Below the pieces are notes generated by a model, which was given only the letters and a program-made list of their open reading frames with translations, had not been told where the DNA came from and searched no databases. A DNA stretch of 64,000 bases from Naasia sp. (GTDB taxonomy: Bacteria; Actinomycetota; Actinomycetes; Actinomycetales; Microbacteriaceae): assembly GCF_025465545.1 (NCBI RefSeq), contig NZ_JAODMK010000003.1:89999-153998 (forward strand). The letters run 5' to 3'. Shown here piece after piece: positions 34,978 through 43,064 of this stretch. Both the position numbers and the translations under genes were made by a program. Position 1 is the stretch's first letter; each line of letters begins with the position of its first letter.

Positions 34978-35163
34978 TCAGCGGCCGAACATGCCGCCGA
35001 GCTTGCCGAGCAGGTCCTGCGGGTTCACGCCGAACTTCTGCAGCAGGTCGCCGTGGTTGTCCGAATCCACCTTGTCGGGGAGCTCGGATTCCGCCTTGGA
35101 CGCCTCGTCGTGCTTGCCGAGGCTCTTCAGGTGCTCGATGATCGTGCTCTTGTCGATCTCCAT
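34978..35163 (-). CDS. Small conserved protein, 61 residues
   Basis: It starts at ATG 35163 (MEIDKSTIIEHLKSLGKHDEASKAESELPDKVDSD), with a GGGAGAAC ribosome site; the track start is 13 codons too early. It is acidic and helical and ends in a Gly/Leu-rich QDLLGKLGGMFGR. Similar short proteins with this tail are common in actinobacteria, but I cannot assign a function. It has its own terminator just downstream, so it is probably expressed alone. Confidence 0.75.
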   Translation of the reverse strand: MEIDKSTIIEHLKSLGKHDEASKAESELPDKVDSDNHGDLLQKFGVNPQDLLGKLGGMFGR

Positions 35164-35319
35164 CGTGTTCTCCCGTCTCTCGTCCTCCTCCCACCGAAGC
35201 ACCGCACCGGGGCGAGCGTCAGGGGTTGAACTCTCAGGCGGGATCGGCCGGCCGCGGCGGAACGCGCCCGTGGAGGGGCGCCGACTGACGGCCGGGGGGC
35301 GCCCGCTGAACGCGTTCGG

Positions 35320-36519
35320 TCAGTTCAACGAGCGCAACCGAGCGGTGGGGCTGCTGAGCAGCAGCGCGGCGCCCAGGAGGAGCAGCACCATCGCGATGCC
35401 GAGCGGGAGCCCTGCGTCGAATCCCGTCGACGCCAGCGTCGGGCCCGTCGCGAAGGCCACCGACTGGACAGCACCGGACGACTGACCGACGGCGACCAGC
35501 GTGTGCACGCCGACTTCGATCTCGCTGAGGAGGTCGGAGGACAGGCCCACGGTGAGGGTGCCGTCGGTCACGGCGAAAGTCCCGACGAACACGGGTGCGG
35601 AGAAGGCGTAGACGTCCACGAAGGAGTCCGGCGACTGCCACGCGATCGCGGCGCTGTAGTCCTCCGCCGGGTCGAGCCCGCCTGCGGGAAGACCAGCGGA
35701 CTCGCTTGTTCCTCGCGTCGCCCCCGCCAGGGTGAGGAACTCGTCCAGCTCTGCGGAGTCCGCAACGGGCGCACCGATCGGATCCCGTTGCGGGTCTACC
35801 GTCCGCACCGCCGAGAAGTAGGACTCCGAGGTCGGGGTGTAGCCCTCGAGGAACGCCGTGACCGTCAGAGCCAGGAAATAGCCTGCGACACTCCTGGGGA
35901 CCACGAGGGTCGGGTCGTTGACATCTTCGAGGGTGTCGCCGCTCTGCCCTGTCGAGAAGCCCCACTGGTACTCCACGCGGGTGCCCGCCGGGAATCCGCT
36001 CACTTCCCCCTGCACGGTGTGGCCGACGATCTGGTCGCCGGTGACCTGCACCTCGCCGCCGGGAAGGTCCGGCAGCGGAGCCAGGTCCACGTTCGCGAGC
36101 TCGAACTCGGCCGGATCCTGGGGCGTGATCGAGACCGGAACGGTCGCAGTCGCTGTGGGCGCATAGGCGTCTTGGGAGACGAACTCGAGGGTGTAGTCGC
36201 CGTCCGGCACGTCCTCGAAGCTGTACCCGCCCCCGTCGCCCGGGTCGCCGGTCGTCTCGGTCTCGAGCCCCAGTTCCACGATCTGCACACGGATCGTGGC
36301 GAAGTAGCTGACCTGCTCTTCACCGTCTCGGATCCCGACGCGGCCGGAGACCGAGTGAACAGCGGGAACGGCAGCGACGGTGACACCGGCCTCCGCGTGG
36401 GCGGGCACAGCGTCGGCGAGAGAGGTGCCGGTCATGAGCACAGCACCCAGCCCCAGGGCGAGGACTCGCCTGAGTCCCCTGAGACATTTCGAGTGCGCCC
36501 ACATGTGCACGTTCCCCAA
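35320..36519 (-). CDS. LAxTG-anchored surface protein (first of a tandem pair)
   Basis: This 399-residue exported protein has a signal peptide (RRVLALGLGAVLMTGTSLADAVPAHA), then a Cna-B-like beta domain (VSGRVGIRDGEEQVSYFATIRVQIV to YSFEDVPDGDYTLEFVS). A domain with VSGFPAGTRVEYQWGFSTGQSG resembles surface repeats of the 'YQW' type. A C-terminal beta domain follows, and finally LASTG, a hydrophobic helix (LPLGIAMVLLLLGAALLL) and a basic tail. LAxTG is the motif recognised by class E sortases. No sortase is in the window. It is paralogous to the next gene. Confidence 0.82.
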   Translation of the reverse strand: MGNVHMWAHSKCLRGLRRVLALGLGAVLMTGTSLADAVPAHAEAGVTVAAVPAVHSVSGRVGIRDGEEQVSYFATIRVQIVELGLETETTGDPGDGGGYSFEDVPDGDYTLEFVSQDAYAPTATATVPVSITPQDPAEFELANVDLAPLPDLPGGEVQVTGDQIVGHTVQGEVSGFPAGTRVEYQWGFSTGQSGDTLEDVNDPTLVVPRSVAGYFLALTVTAFLEGYTPTSESYFSAVRTVDPQRDPIGAPVADSAELDEFLTLAGATRGTSESAGLPAGGLDPAEDYSAAIAWQSPDSFVDVYAFSAPVFVGTFAVTDGTLTVGLSSDLLSEIEVGVHTLVAVGQSSGAVQSVAFATGPTLASTGFDAGLPLGIAMVLLLLGAALLLSSPTARLRSLN

Positions 36520-36722
36520 TCACGCTGCCTGGATCTCGACGGGTGGAGAAGCCGATGACGGGAATGTGATCCTCTGAGGAGCCGTGCGCAGCCCCGTCGC
36601 CTGCCCTGGCCGAAAGCTATCCGCAGCGTCAGGGGCCCCGGGGCGACACGCAGCGAACCGGACCGCCCCAATGCGGGGTCTTGAGCGGAATCCTCGTCGG
36701 CCGTGATCCTCCAGCATGCGGA

Positions 36723-36748
36723 ACGGCGCCGCCCGAAGGCGACGCCGT
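36723..36748 (-). terminator. Terminator of the second LASTG gene
   Basis: acggcg-c-cgcc-cgaa-ggcg-a-cgccgt. Read on the minus strand the inner loop is UUCG closed by C-G and the mismatch is a U-G pair. It starts 17 nt after the stop of the 36765 gene. Confidence 0.75.
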
Positions 36749-36764
36749 CCCTGATTCCGCGCCG

Positions 36765-37976
36765 TCAGCGGGAGATGCCGACCTGCGCCGTGCGGCGGCG
36801 CAGGAGCAGCAGTGCCGCCCCCAGCAGGAGCAGCACCGCGGCGATTCCGAGCGGCAGGACCGGGTCGAAGCCGGTGGAGGCCAGCATCGGCGTCAGCGTC
36901 AGCGCGACACTCTGCACGCCACCGGAGGTCTGGCCGACGGCGACCAGCGTGTGCGAGCCACCCTCGAGGGCGGCGAGCACCGAGGCGCTCAGATCGATCT
37001 GGACCACTCCGCCGATCACCGGGAAGGTGCCGAGGAACGTCGGGGTGGAGTAGAGGTAGACGTCCACGTAGGAGTCGGCCGCCTCGGCCCAGGGCACGCT
37101 GGCCGTGTAGTCCTTCTCGGGGTTCAGGCCGCCGGAGGGCAGGCCGACCGTGTCGGCCGCCGTCGGGGTGGACCCCTTCGAGGAGAGGAAGGTCACGAGG
37201 TCGCCGGAGTTCGCGGCGGGCGCGTCTGCCGCGGGCTTCTTGACCTGCGTGACCCACTTGTCCATGAACGTCGAGACGGTGGTGTCGCTGTACCCGTCCA
37301 GGGTGCCGGTCACGAAGAAGGAGAGCTGGTAGCCGTTGAGGTCGTCGGTCAGGGCGAGCGTCGACGATGTGGCGCCGTCGATGGCGCCGCCGGACTGGCC
37401 GGCGGAGTAGCCCCACTGGTAGGTCAGCGTCGTGCCGGCGGGCCAGCCGGTGCTGCTGCCCGTGAGGGTGTTGCCGACGAGAGGAACGCCGGCGACCGTG
37501 ACGGACGCGCCGTCGATGCTCGGCAGGGGCGGGACCGGCGCGAGGAAGACGACCTCATCCACGTACGCGTTGTCGCCCTGGACCGTGACGTCGACCGTCG
37601 CGATATCTGTGGAGACACTGTCGTCGACGGCATACAGCTCGAGCGTGTAGTCGCCGTCGGCGAGGCCCGCGAGCTCGAACTCGCCGAAGTCCTGGCCGTC
37701 GCCGCTCGTGGTCGTGCTCGGAACCGGGTCGCCGACGAGGTCGGAGGACGACTGGACGCCGACATAGATCTCCGAGTCGTAGGAGACGTCGTCATAGTCC
37801 GTGCCGATCCCCACATAGCCGAACACCGAGTGGGTCGCCGGGTCGAGGACCAGGTCCTCTGCCTGGGCGGGGGAGGCGATCGCCGCGCCCGCCGCCAGTG
37901 CCACTCCGAGACCGAGACCGAGGGCCCGCGTGAGCCGGTACTTCTTTTCGTGCGTGGACACGTGTGTGTTCCCCAT
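36765..37976 (-). CDS. LAxTG-anchored surface protein (second of a tandem pair)
   Basis: This 403-residue paralogue of the previous gene has the same order: signal peptide (ALGLGLGVALAAGAAIASPAQA), Cna-B-like domain (SVFGYVGIGTDYDDVSYDSEIYVGV to LADGDYTLELYAVDD), and a GWPAGTTLTYQWGYSAGQSG segment. A third domain contains VDVYLYSTPTFLGTFPV, then LASTGFDPVLPLGIAAVLLLLG and RRRTAQ. The two proteins have diverged in most surface positions but keep the anchor and the YQWG(F/Y)S(T/A)GQSG motif. Likely wall-attached by class E sortase; ligand unknown. Confidence 0.82.
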   Translation of the reverse strand: MGNTHVSTHEKKYRLTRALGLGLGVALAAGAAIASPAQAEDLVLDPATHSVFGYVGIGTDYDDVSYDSEIYVGVQSSSDLVGDPVPSTTTSGDGQDFGEFELAGLADGDYTLELYAVDDSVSTDIATVDVTVQGDNAYVDEVVFLAPVPPLPSIDGASVTVAGVPLVGNTLTGSSTGWPAGTTLTYQWGYSAGQSGGAIDGATSSTLALTDDLNGYQLSFFVTGTLDGYSDTTVSTFMDKWVTQVKKPAADAPAANSGDLVTFLSSKGSTPTAADTVGLPSGGLNPEKDYTASVPWAEAADSYVDVYLYSTPTFLGTFPVIGGVVQIDLSASVLAALEGGSHTLVAVGQTSGGVQSVALTLTPMLASTGFDPVLPLGIAAVLLLLGAALLLLRRRTAQVGISR

Positions 37977-38061
37977 TCAATTCGAGTGGATTCGATAGAG
38001 CAGATCGGGATCGCCGCGATCGGGGCGGAGAATCCGCGGAACGACACGGTTCGAGGCCCCA

Positions 38062-38119
38062 GTGCGTCCCCTCGCCGAACGCTATCGGCGGGTCAGTCAA
38101 CGGGGGCGCGACACGCACG
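38062..38119 (-). promoter_or_regulatory. Upstream region shared by the two LASTG genes
   Basis: The segment cgccgaacgctatcggcg, then gtcag and gcgacacgcacg, lies about 85-140 nt before the second LASTG gene. It closely resembles 36596-36655 (ggccgaaagctatccgca, gtcag, gcgacacgcagc), at the same distance before the first. The shared block probably contains the promoter, duplicated with the gene. The rest of 37977-38269 shows no gene. Confidence 0.45.
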
Positions 38120-38269
38120 CCGTCGCATCGCCCCTTTCGGGGGCCAGGATGGATTCCTCGGTCACGAGGAGCTGCCGAGTGGCGACCGTGGGCCTGAGGG
38201 GATTCCATCCCCGCGCAGGCGTGCGCGCCGGGCCACCCTGCGACCGGCTTCTGCATCCCTGAGGGCCGC

Positions 38270-38311
38270 AACGAGAAAGAGCGCCGCCCGAAGGCGACGC
38301 TCTTTCTCGTT
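38270..38311 (-). terminator. Terminator of tRNA-Ala
   Basis: A 14-bp arm aacgagaaagagcg pairs with cgctctttctcgtt around cgcc-cgaa-ggcg, which on the minus strand is a UUCG-capped stem with one U-G pair. It begins directly after the tRNA 3' end. Confidence 0.85.
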
Positions 38312-38312
38312 G

Positions 38313-38385
38313 TGGACCTGAGGGGAATCGAACCCCTGACCTCTTCATTGCGAACGAAGCGCGCTACCAACTGCGCCACAGGCCC
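38313..38385 (-). tRNA. tRNA-Ala (anticodon CGC)
   Basis: The complement gives a complete 73-nt cloverleaf: acceptor GGGCCTG/CAGGTCC, D-arm GCGC-AGTTGGTA-GCGC, anticodon arm CTTCG-TTCGCAA-TGAAG with CGC in the middle, T-arm CAGGG-GTTCGATT region, discriminator A. CCA is not encoded. A strong terminator follows. Confidence 0.95.
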
Positions 38386-38557
38386 AAGTGCCCGTCAACA
38401 GTACCAGTTTCAGGGTGCCTCTCGATCCGCGGGGTGCGGTACGAGGGGCTCCGCGCGGTGCTGAGCGTCGAACGCGGCGTGTCTCCGCAGCACGCGTGAC
38501 GTCACCCACCGCGCGACCCGGGTGGGCACCGCGCGACGTGCCCTACTGGGCGGGCGA

Positions 38558-39511
38558 TCAGACCGCGCGGCGGCGGCGGAGCACGTCGTTGAGGTCCGTG
38601 ATGCCCGGCGACGTGTCCTCCAGGACACCCATCGCCGCATAGCCGGAGGCGGCGGGACGCTCCCGGGGGATGCGATCGGCGAGGCGCGTTACTCCGGAGT
38701 CGTCCTCCACCGCCCGCAGCGCCTCCTCCGCCTTCACCGCGGCGGCCCGGAGCGCCTCCTCGGCACGGGCGGCAGCGGCACGGATGGACTCCTGCGCCGG
38801 CGTGGGGCCGACCGCGGCCTGCGCCTGCTCCCGCCGGGACAGATACAGCGGCTTGGGCAGCGGAGTCGGAGTCCAGGTGGGGCGCTCCGGCTCGCTGCGC
38901 TCCCAGTCGACGAAGCTCTGCACCGGCTGCGCCACGGACACGGTCTTGTCCACGGCAGAGCTGGCACGCCGTGCTGCGACGACCGTGGCGATGCGCTGAA
39001 GCACCGCGAGGGAGCCGAGCGCCGCGACGCTGGAGCCCGCCACGACGATCCACGCGCCTGCGGTGAGCACCTGCGCCACGCCGAGAACCACGCCCACGCC
39101 GGACACCGCGAGAACCAGCGAGGCGAGCAGTCGGGAGCGGCGAAGCTGCGACGTGGCGAGCGCGGACACGGCGGCGGCCTTCTGCTTCGGCTCGCGGGGC
39201 GCCCGCGCGCTCCGCGAGAGGGCTCGCGACGCGGCCGCCTCTTGAGCTCGGGCGACGGCCTCCGCCTGCCGGGCGGCCTGCTGCAGGGCACGGTGCTGCT
39301 CGGCGACACTGCGTGCGTTCGTCTCGGCGCGCACCTCGGCGGGAACCTCGGCCGTCTCAGCCAGGATCCGCAGAGTCTGCTGCAGCCGCACCGCGTTGCG
39401 CTCGGTCGCCAGGTACTGGCGACGGCGCATCCACGTGGGCATCAGATACACGAGCCACAGCACCGCCGCGAGGGCGATGACGATCCCGCCACCTGCACTC
39501 TCTCCACCCAT
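38558..39511 (-). CDS. Membrane protein with central coiled-coil (actinobacterial 'large exoprotein' type)
   Basis: Of 317 residues, an N-terminal membrane helix (GIVIALAAVLWLVYLMPTWMRRRQY) is followed by a helical, Ala/Gln/Arg-rich stretch (about 45-110). Two further membrane helices (LASLVLAVSGVGVVLGVAQVL and AWIVVAGSSVAALGSLAVLQ) and a long cytoplasmic tail with repeated AEEALRAA complete it. The family is conserved next to the acetyltransferase and galU in Microbacteriaceae; its function is unknown. It is the most downstream gene of the galU-side cluster. Confidence 0.75.
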   Translation of the reverse strand: MGGESAGGGIVIALAAVLWLVYLMPTWMRRRQYLATERNAVRLQQTLRILAETAEVPAEVRAETNARSVAEQHRALQQAARQAEAVARAQEAAASRALSRSARAPREPKQKAAAVSALATSQLRRSRLLASLVLAVSGVGVVLGVAQVLTAGAWIVVAGSSVAALGSLAVLQRIATVVAARRASSAVDKTVSVAQPVQSFVDWERSEPERPTWTPTPLPKPLYLSRREQAQAAVGPTPAQESIRAAAARAEEALRAAAVKAEEALRAVEDDSGVTRLADRIPRERPAASGYAAMGVLEDTSPGITDLNDVLRRRRAV

Positions 39512-39585
39512 GCGCTCACGGTAGGGCTGGACGACCCGCGAACGGGGGATTGGACAGGGCGTGTCCCCGGCGATTCAGCGTGTCA

Positions 39586-40233
39586 TCAGGCCGGGAAGGG
39601 ACGCTCGGCCGCGTCCCGATCGCCGTCCGGGATGAGGGCGGCGTCCGTCGGCACCTTGCCGTCGAGCCAGCGGCGCAGCACACCGGTCGGGATCTCCTCC
39701 GCGACGAGCGCGAAGCAGAAGTGGTCGCGCCAGTCCCCGTTGATGTGGATGAAGCGGCGCCGCAGTCCCTCGTAGCGGAAGCCGAGCTTGGCGACCACCC
39801 TCAGCGACTTGTCGTTCTCCGGACGGATGCAGATCTCCATCCGATGCAGGCCCAGCTGCTGGAAGCAGTAGTCGGTCGCGAGCGCGACCGCAGTGGGCGT
39901 CGCGCCGACGCCCGCGAAGCGCTCGCCGACCCAGTACCCGGTCGACGCCGACGAGGTGGAGCCGTAGGCGATTCCGGACACGTTGAGCTGCCCGGCGAGC
40001 TCGCCGTCGACCTCGATGATGAACGGCAGCCCCTGGCCGGTGCGGGCATTCGACTGCAGGGCACGGATGCTCGCGCGGGTGTCGAAGCTCATCGGCCCGC
40101 GCGGATTGGTGGCCTCCCACTGGCGCAGCCAGCCGCGGTTGTCGAGCAGTTCCCGCTCGAGCGGGCGCGCGTCGCGAAGGCGGATCGGGCGAATGGTGAT
40201 CCGCCCCTCCCGCAGGGTCGGGATGATGGCCAC
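39586..40233 (-). CDS. GNAT-family N-acetyltransferase (RimJ/RimL-like)
   Basis: This 215-residue acetyltransferase starts LREGRITIRPIRLRDARPLERELLDNRGWLRQWEAT. It includes NVSGIAYGSTSSASTGYWVGERFAGVGATPTAVALATDYCF, in which the acetyl-CoA loop region follows strand beta 4, and ICIRPENDKSLRVVAKLGFRYEG, the RimJ motif. Possible substrates are N-terminal amines, including ribosomal proteins. The start is 8 nt after the galU stop, so it is probably in one operon with galU. Confidence 0.88.
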   Translation of the reverse strand: MAIIPTLREGRITIRPIRLRDARPLERELLDNRGWLRQWEATNPRGPMSFDTRASIRALQSNARTGQGLPFIIEVDGELAGQLNVSGIAYGSTSSASTGYWVGERFAGVGATPTAVALATDYCFQQLGLHRMEICIRPENDKSLRVVAKLGFRYEGLRRRFIHINGDWRDHFCFALVAEEIPTGVLRRWLDGKVPTDAALIPDGDRDAAERPFPA

Positions 40234-40240
40234 GTCGGGG

Positions 40241-41137
40241 CTAATCCTGGAGCGTTCCGACGAACTGCTTCAGCCAGGGCCGGAGCTCGGGGCCGAGGTC
40301 CTCTCGCTCGCTCGCGAGCTGCACGATCGCCTTGATGTAGTCGATCTTGTCGCCGGTGTCGTAGCGCCGGCCACGGAAGACCACGCCGTAGACGCCACCC
40401 GTCCAGTCGGGCGCCACCGCCATCCGCTGCAGCGCGTCGGTCAGCTGGATCTCGCCGCCCTTGCCGGGCTCCGTCTTCTCGAGCACGTCGAACACCTCAG
40501 GGCGCAGCACGTAGCGGCCGATGATGGCGAAGTTCGAGGGCGCGGATTCGGCCGACGGCTTCTCCACTAGCCCGGTGATGCGCACGACGTCCTCGTCGTC
40601 GGTCGCCTCGACCGCCGCGGCGCCATAGAGGTGGATCTGCGACGGGTCGACCTCGAGCAGCGCGACCACGCTCGCGTTGCGCTTCTCCTGCTCCAGGATC
40701 ATCCGCTGCAGGAGCGGGTCCCGGGCGTCGATGAGGTCGTCGCCGAGGAGCACCGCGAACGGCTCGCGCCCGACGTGCATGCGCGCCTGGAGGACCGCGT
40801 GACCGAGGCCCTTCGGGTCGCCCTGGCGGAAGTAGTGGATGTTGGCCATGCCGGTGGACTCGTTGACGCTGCGCAGCTTCGCGAGGTCGCCCTTGGCCTC
40901 GAGGGTCGCCTCGAGTTCGGCCACCCGGTCGAAGTGGTTCTCGAGCGCGTACTTGTTGCGTCCGGTGACCATCAGCAGGTCGGTGAGGCCGGCAGCGACG
41001 GCCTCCTCCACGACGTACTGGATCGCCGGCTTGTCGACGACGGGCAGCATCTCCTTCGGCATGGCCTTGGTGGCCGGAAGGAACCGGGTGCCGAGGCCGG
41101 CCGCAGGAATGACCGCCTTGGTGATGTGGGGAGCCAT
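40241..41137 (-). CDS. galU: UTP--glucose-1-phosphate uridylyltransferase
   Basis: This 298-residue nucleotidyltransferase makes UDP-glucose for cell-envelope glycans. It has the N-terminal signature AVIPAAGLGTRFLPATKAMPKEMLPVVDKPAIQYVVEEA, LLGDDLID for metal/nucleotide binding, LVEKPS and YDTGDKIDYIKA. Length and motifs are canonical. It is divergent from the 5-formyl-THF cyclo-ligase gene with 39 bp between starts. Confidence 0.96.
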   Translation of the reverse strand: MAPHITKAVIPAAGLGTRFLPATKAMPKEMLPVVDKPAIQYVVEEAVAAGLTDLLMVTGRNKYALENHFDRVAELEATLEAKGDLAKLRSVNESTGMANIHYFRQGDPKGLGHAVLQARMHVGREPFAVLLGDDLIDARDPLLQRMILEQEKRNASVVALLEVDPSQIHLYGAAAVEATDDEDVVRITGLVEKPSAESAPSNFAIIGRYVLRPEVFDVLEKTEPGKGGEIQLTDALQRMAVAPDWTGGVYGVVFRGRRYDTGDKIDYIKAIVQLASEREDLGPELRPWLKQFVGTLQD

Positions 41138-41176
41138 ATCGCAAGGCTATCGGGCGCTGCGGCCTATGATCGGTGC

Positions 41177-41773
41177 ATGCCGGCCGACCTGGGGCACCAA
41201 AAGAGGGCACTTCGGGCCGAATTGCGGGAGCGCCGGCGCAACCTGACCTCGTCGGAGCGCACCGCCGCCGTCGACGGTCTCACTCGGAACCTGATCGCGC
41301 TCACGGAGTCGCTCGGGGCACGATCCGTCTCCTGCTACCTCTCGGCCACGGATGAGCCCAACACCCGGCCTTTCCTGCGCTGGGCCGACGAGCATTCCGT
41401 GCGCGTTCTGCTGCCGATCTCGAGGCGGGATGGCCTGCTCGACTGGACGGTCGCGACCGGCGACGACGAGGAGGTCGGCGTGTCCGGCATGCCGGAGCCG
41501 GTGGGCGAGCTGCTGGCGCCGACCGCCATCAACGATGTGGACCTGATCCTCGTGCCCGCCGCCTGCGTCGACCAGAGCGGCATGCGGCTCGGCTGGGGCC
41601 GCGGCTACTTCGACAAGACGCTGGGGTCGATGGAGCGGTGCCCTCCGGTGTACGCGGTAGTGTTCGACAGCGAGGTGGTCGACGAGGTGCCGCGAGAGCG
41701 CCACGATCAGCCCGTTAACGGGGCGGTGACGCCGGCGCGGACTCTGCGATTCGCCTCCTCAACCCGGTCCTGA
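41177..41773 (+). CDS. 5-formyltetrahydrofolate cyclo-ligase
   Basis: This 198-residue enzyme converts 5-formyl-THF to 5,10-methenyl-THF with ATP. It starts at ATG 41177 (MPADLGHQKRALRAELRERRRNL). Motifs include the basic N-terminal helix, LILVPAACVDQSGMRLGWGRGYFDKTL (the GxGxGYYD nucleotide site), and the C-terminal PRERHDQPVNGAVTP. TATGAT ends 6 nt before the ATG, so the mRNA may be leaderless. The FmdB and MscL genes follow on the same strand. Confidence 0.93.
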   Translation: MPADLGHQKRALRAELRERRRNLTSSERTAAVDGLTRNLIALTESLGARSVSCYLSATDEPNTRPFLRWADEHSVRVLLPISRRDGLLDWTVATGDDEEVGVSGMPEPVGELLAPTAINDVDLILVPAACVDQSGMRLGWGRGYFDKTLGSMERCPPVYAVVFDSEVVDEVPRERHDQPVNGAVTPARTLRFASSTRS

Positions 41774-41792
41774 CCGCTCGGAGAGCATCGCC

Positions 41793-42263
41793 ATGCCCAC
41801 CTATTCGTACAAGTGCACGAACTGCGGACACGCGTTCGACATCGTCCAGTCCTTCAGCGACTCGACCCTCACCGAGTGCGGAGTGTGCGGGCATTCCACG
41901 CTGCGCAAGATCTTCAGCCCGGTCGGCGTGACCTTCAACGGCTCGGGCTTCTACCGCACCGATTCCCGCGGCAAGGCCGCGTCCGGCGCGTCGGGATCCT
42001 CCGATTCCGGCTCGTCCGGCTCGTCCGACTCGTCGTCATCCGGCTCCAGCGGCTCGTCCGACTCGGGCGGATCGTCGGGTGCGAAGTCGGGCGGCTCTGC
42101 CGAGTCCGGCGGCAAGTCAGGCGGCTCCTCCGACTCCGGCGGCAAGTCCGGCGGCACCGGCGGCAAGTCGGGCGGTACCGGCGGCTCCGGCGGCAAGTCG
42201 GGCGGCAGCTCCCCCGCGTCGGCCGGCGGGGGCTCCTCCGCGGGATCCACGTCCGCCTCGTGA
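41793..42263 (+). CDS. FmdB-type zinc-ribbon protein with Ser/Gly low-complexity tail
   Basis: Residues 1-55 are a typical FmdB regulatory zinc ribbon: MPTYSYKCTNCGHAFDIVQSFSD with Cys pairs CTNC and CGVC, then STLRKIFSPVGVTFNGSGFYRTD. The remaining 100 residues are nearly only Ser, Gly, Lys, Asp and Thr in short repeats (KSGG, SGSSDS). FmdB proteins usually end near residue 70-110, often with a shorter Ser/Gly tail. The role of the ribbon is unknown. Its stop overlaps the mscL start as GTGA. Confidence 0.88.
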   Translation: MPTYSYKCTNCGHAFDIVQSFSDSTLTECGVCGHSTLRKIFSPVGVTFNGSGFYRTDSRGKAASGASGSSDSGSSGSSDSSSSGSSGSSDSGGSSGAKSGGSAESGGKSGGSSDSGGKSGGTGGKSGGTGGSGGKSGGSSPASAGGGSSAGSTSAS

Positions 42264-42772
42264 CCGACTTCGGCACGGGCGGCGCCCTCAAGGGGTTCAA
42301 GGAGTTCGTCCTCCGCGGCAACGTCATCGACCTCGCGATCGCCGTCGTCATCGGTGCCGCGTTCACCGCGATCGTGAACGCGATCGTGACCGGGATCTTC
42401 AATCCGGCGATCGGTGCGCTGTTCAACGCCGCGACCCTCAACGACGCCCTGGACCTGCGCATCCCCACCACGGGCGGTGGAGTGTCGGTCATCAAGTTCG
42501 GTGTGGCCGTCGCCGCGCTCCTGCAGTTCGTGATCGTGGCCGCGGTCGTCTACTTCGCGCTCGTGCTGCCGATCAACCACCTCAAGAAGGTCGCGTTCGC
42601 GCGCCAGCAGGAGGAGGCTGCGGCGACGCCCGCACACCTCCCGCCGACCGAGGCGGAGCTGCTCGGCGAGATCCGTGACCTGCTCGCCGCCCAGGCCGAC
42701 GCCGGCACTCTCCCGACGACCACGGGCAAGCACGCGGTGATCACTGCGCCGGCGGGGAAGCCCGCGTCCTGA
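42260..42772 (+). CDS. mscL: Large-conductance mechanosensitive channel
   Basis: This 170-residue channel releases solutes on hypo-osmotic shock. GTG 42260 overlaps the FmdB stop. The amphipathic N-terminus GFKEFVLRGNVIDLAIAVVIGAAF with TM1, TAIVNAIVTGIFNPAIGALF, and TM2 (VAVAALLQFVIVAAVVYFALVLP) are all present. A cytoplasmic bundle ends ELLGEIRDLLAAQ. The C-terminus is about 25 residues longer than E. coli MscL. Confidence 0.95.
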   Translation: MTDFGTGGALKGFKEFVLRGNVIDLAIAVVIGAAFTAIVNAIVTGIFNPAIGALFNAATLNDALDLRIPTTGGGVSVIKFGVAVAALLQFVIVAAVVYFALVLPINHLKKVAFARQQEEAAATPAHLPPTEAELLGEIRDLLAAQADAGTLPTTTGKHAVITAPAGKPAS

Positions 42773-42833
42773 GCGTCACGGCGCTGGGCCGGTCACTTGC
42801 GCCTCCGGAGAGCTGCCTGAGCAGGCGGCCGGC

Positions 42834-43055
42834 TCAGTAGTGGGGCGGCTTGTCCTGGATCAGCCGCGACTCGCTGTCGTCCTGCCGGTCGCCCCAGGTC
42901 GTCGCGGCGTCCTCGCTGGACAGCTGAACGGGGCCGGCCGCTTGCGGCGTCGGGTCCGATCCCGGGGCGGGAGCGGTGCTCACGCGGCGATGCCTGCGGC
43001 GCGCTCCGGCGCCGCGCTCGGCGCGCCCCGAGTCGGAGCGGAAGGGGTCGGCCAC
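42834..43055 (-). CDS. Small hypothetical protein ending in RLIQDKPPHY
   Basis: This 73-residue protein has a basic N-terminal third (RRRHRRVSTAP) and a C-terminus TTWGDRQDDSESRLIQDKPPHY. The WGDR...RL..D.PPHY/W ending is recurrent in small proteins beside this helicase gene in related genomes, as far as I recall, which supports it as real. Function unknown. It lies 9 nt downstream of the DUF4011-type gene. Confidence 0.65.
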   Translation of the reverse strand: MADPFRSDSGRAERGAGARRRHRRVSTAPAPGSDPTPQAAGPVQLSSEDAATTWGDRQDDSESRLIQDKPPHY

Positions 43056-43064
43056 GCCGGAACC

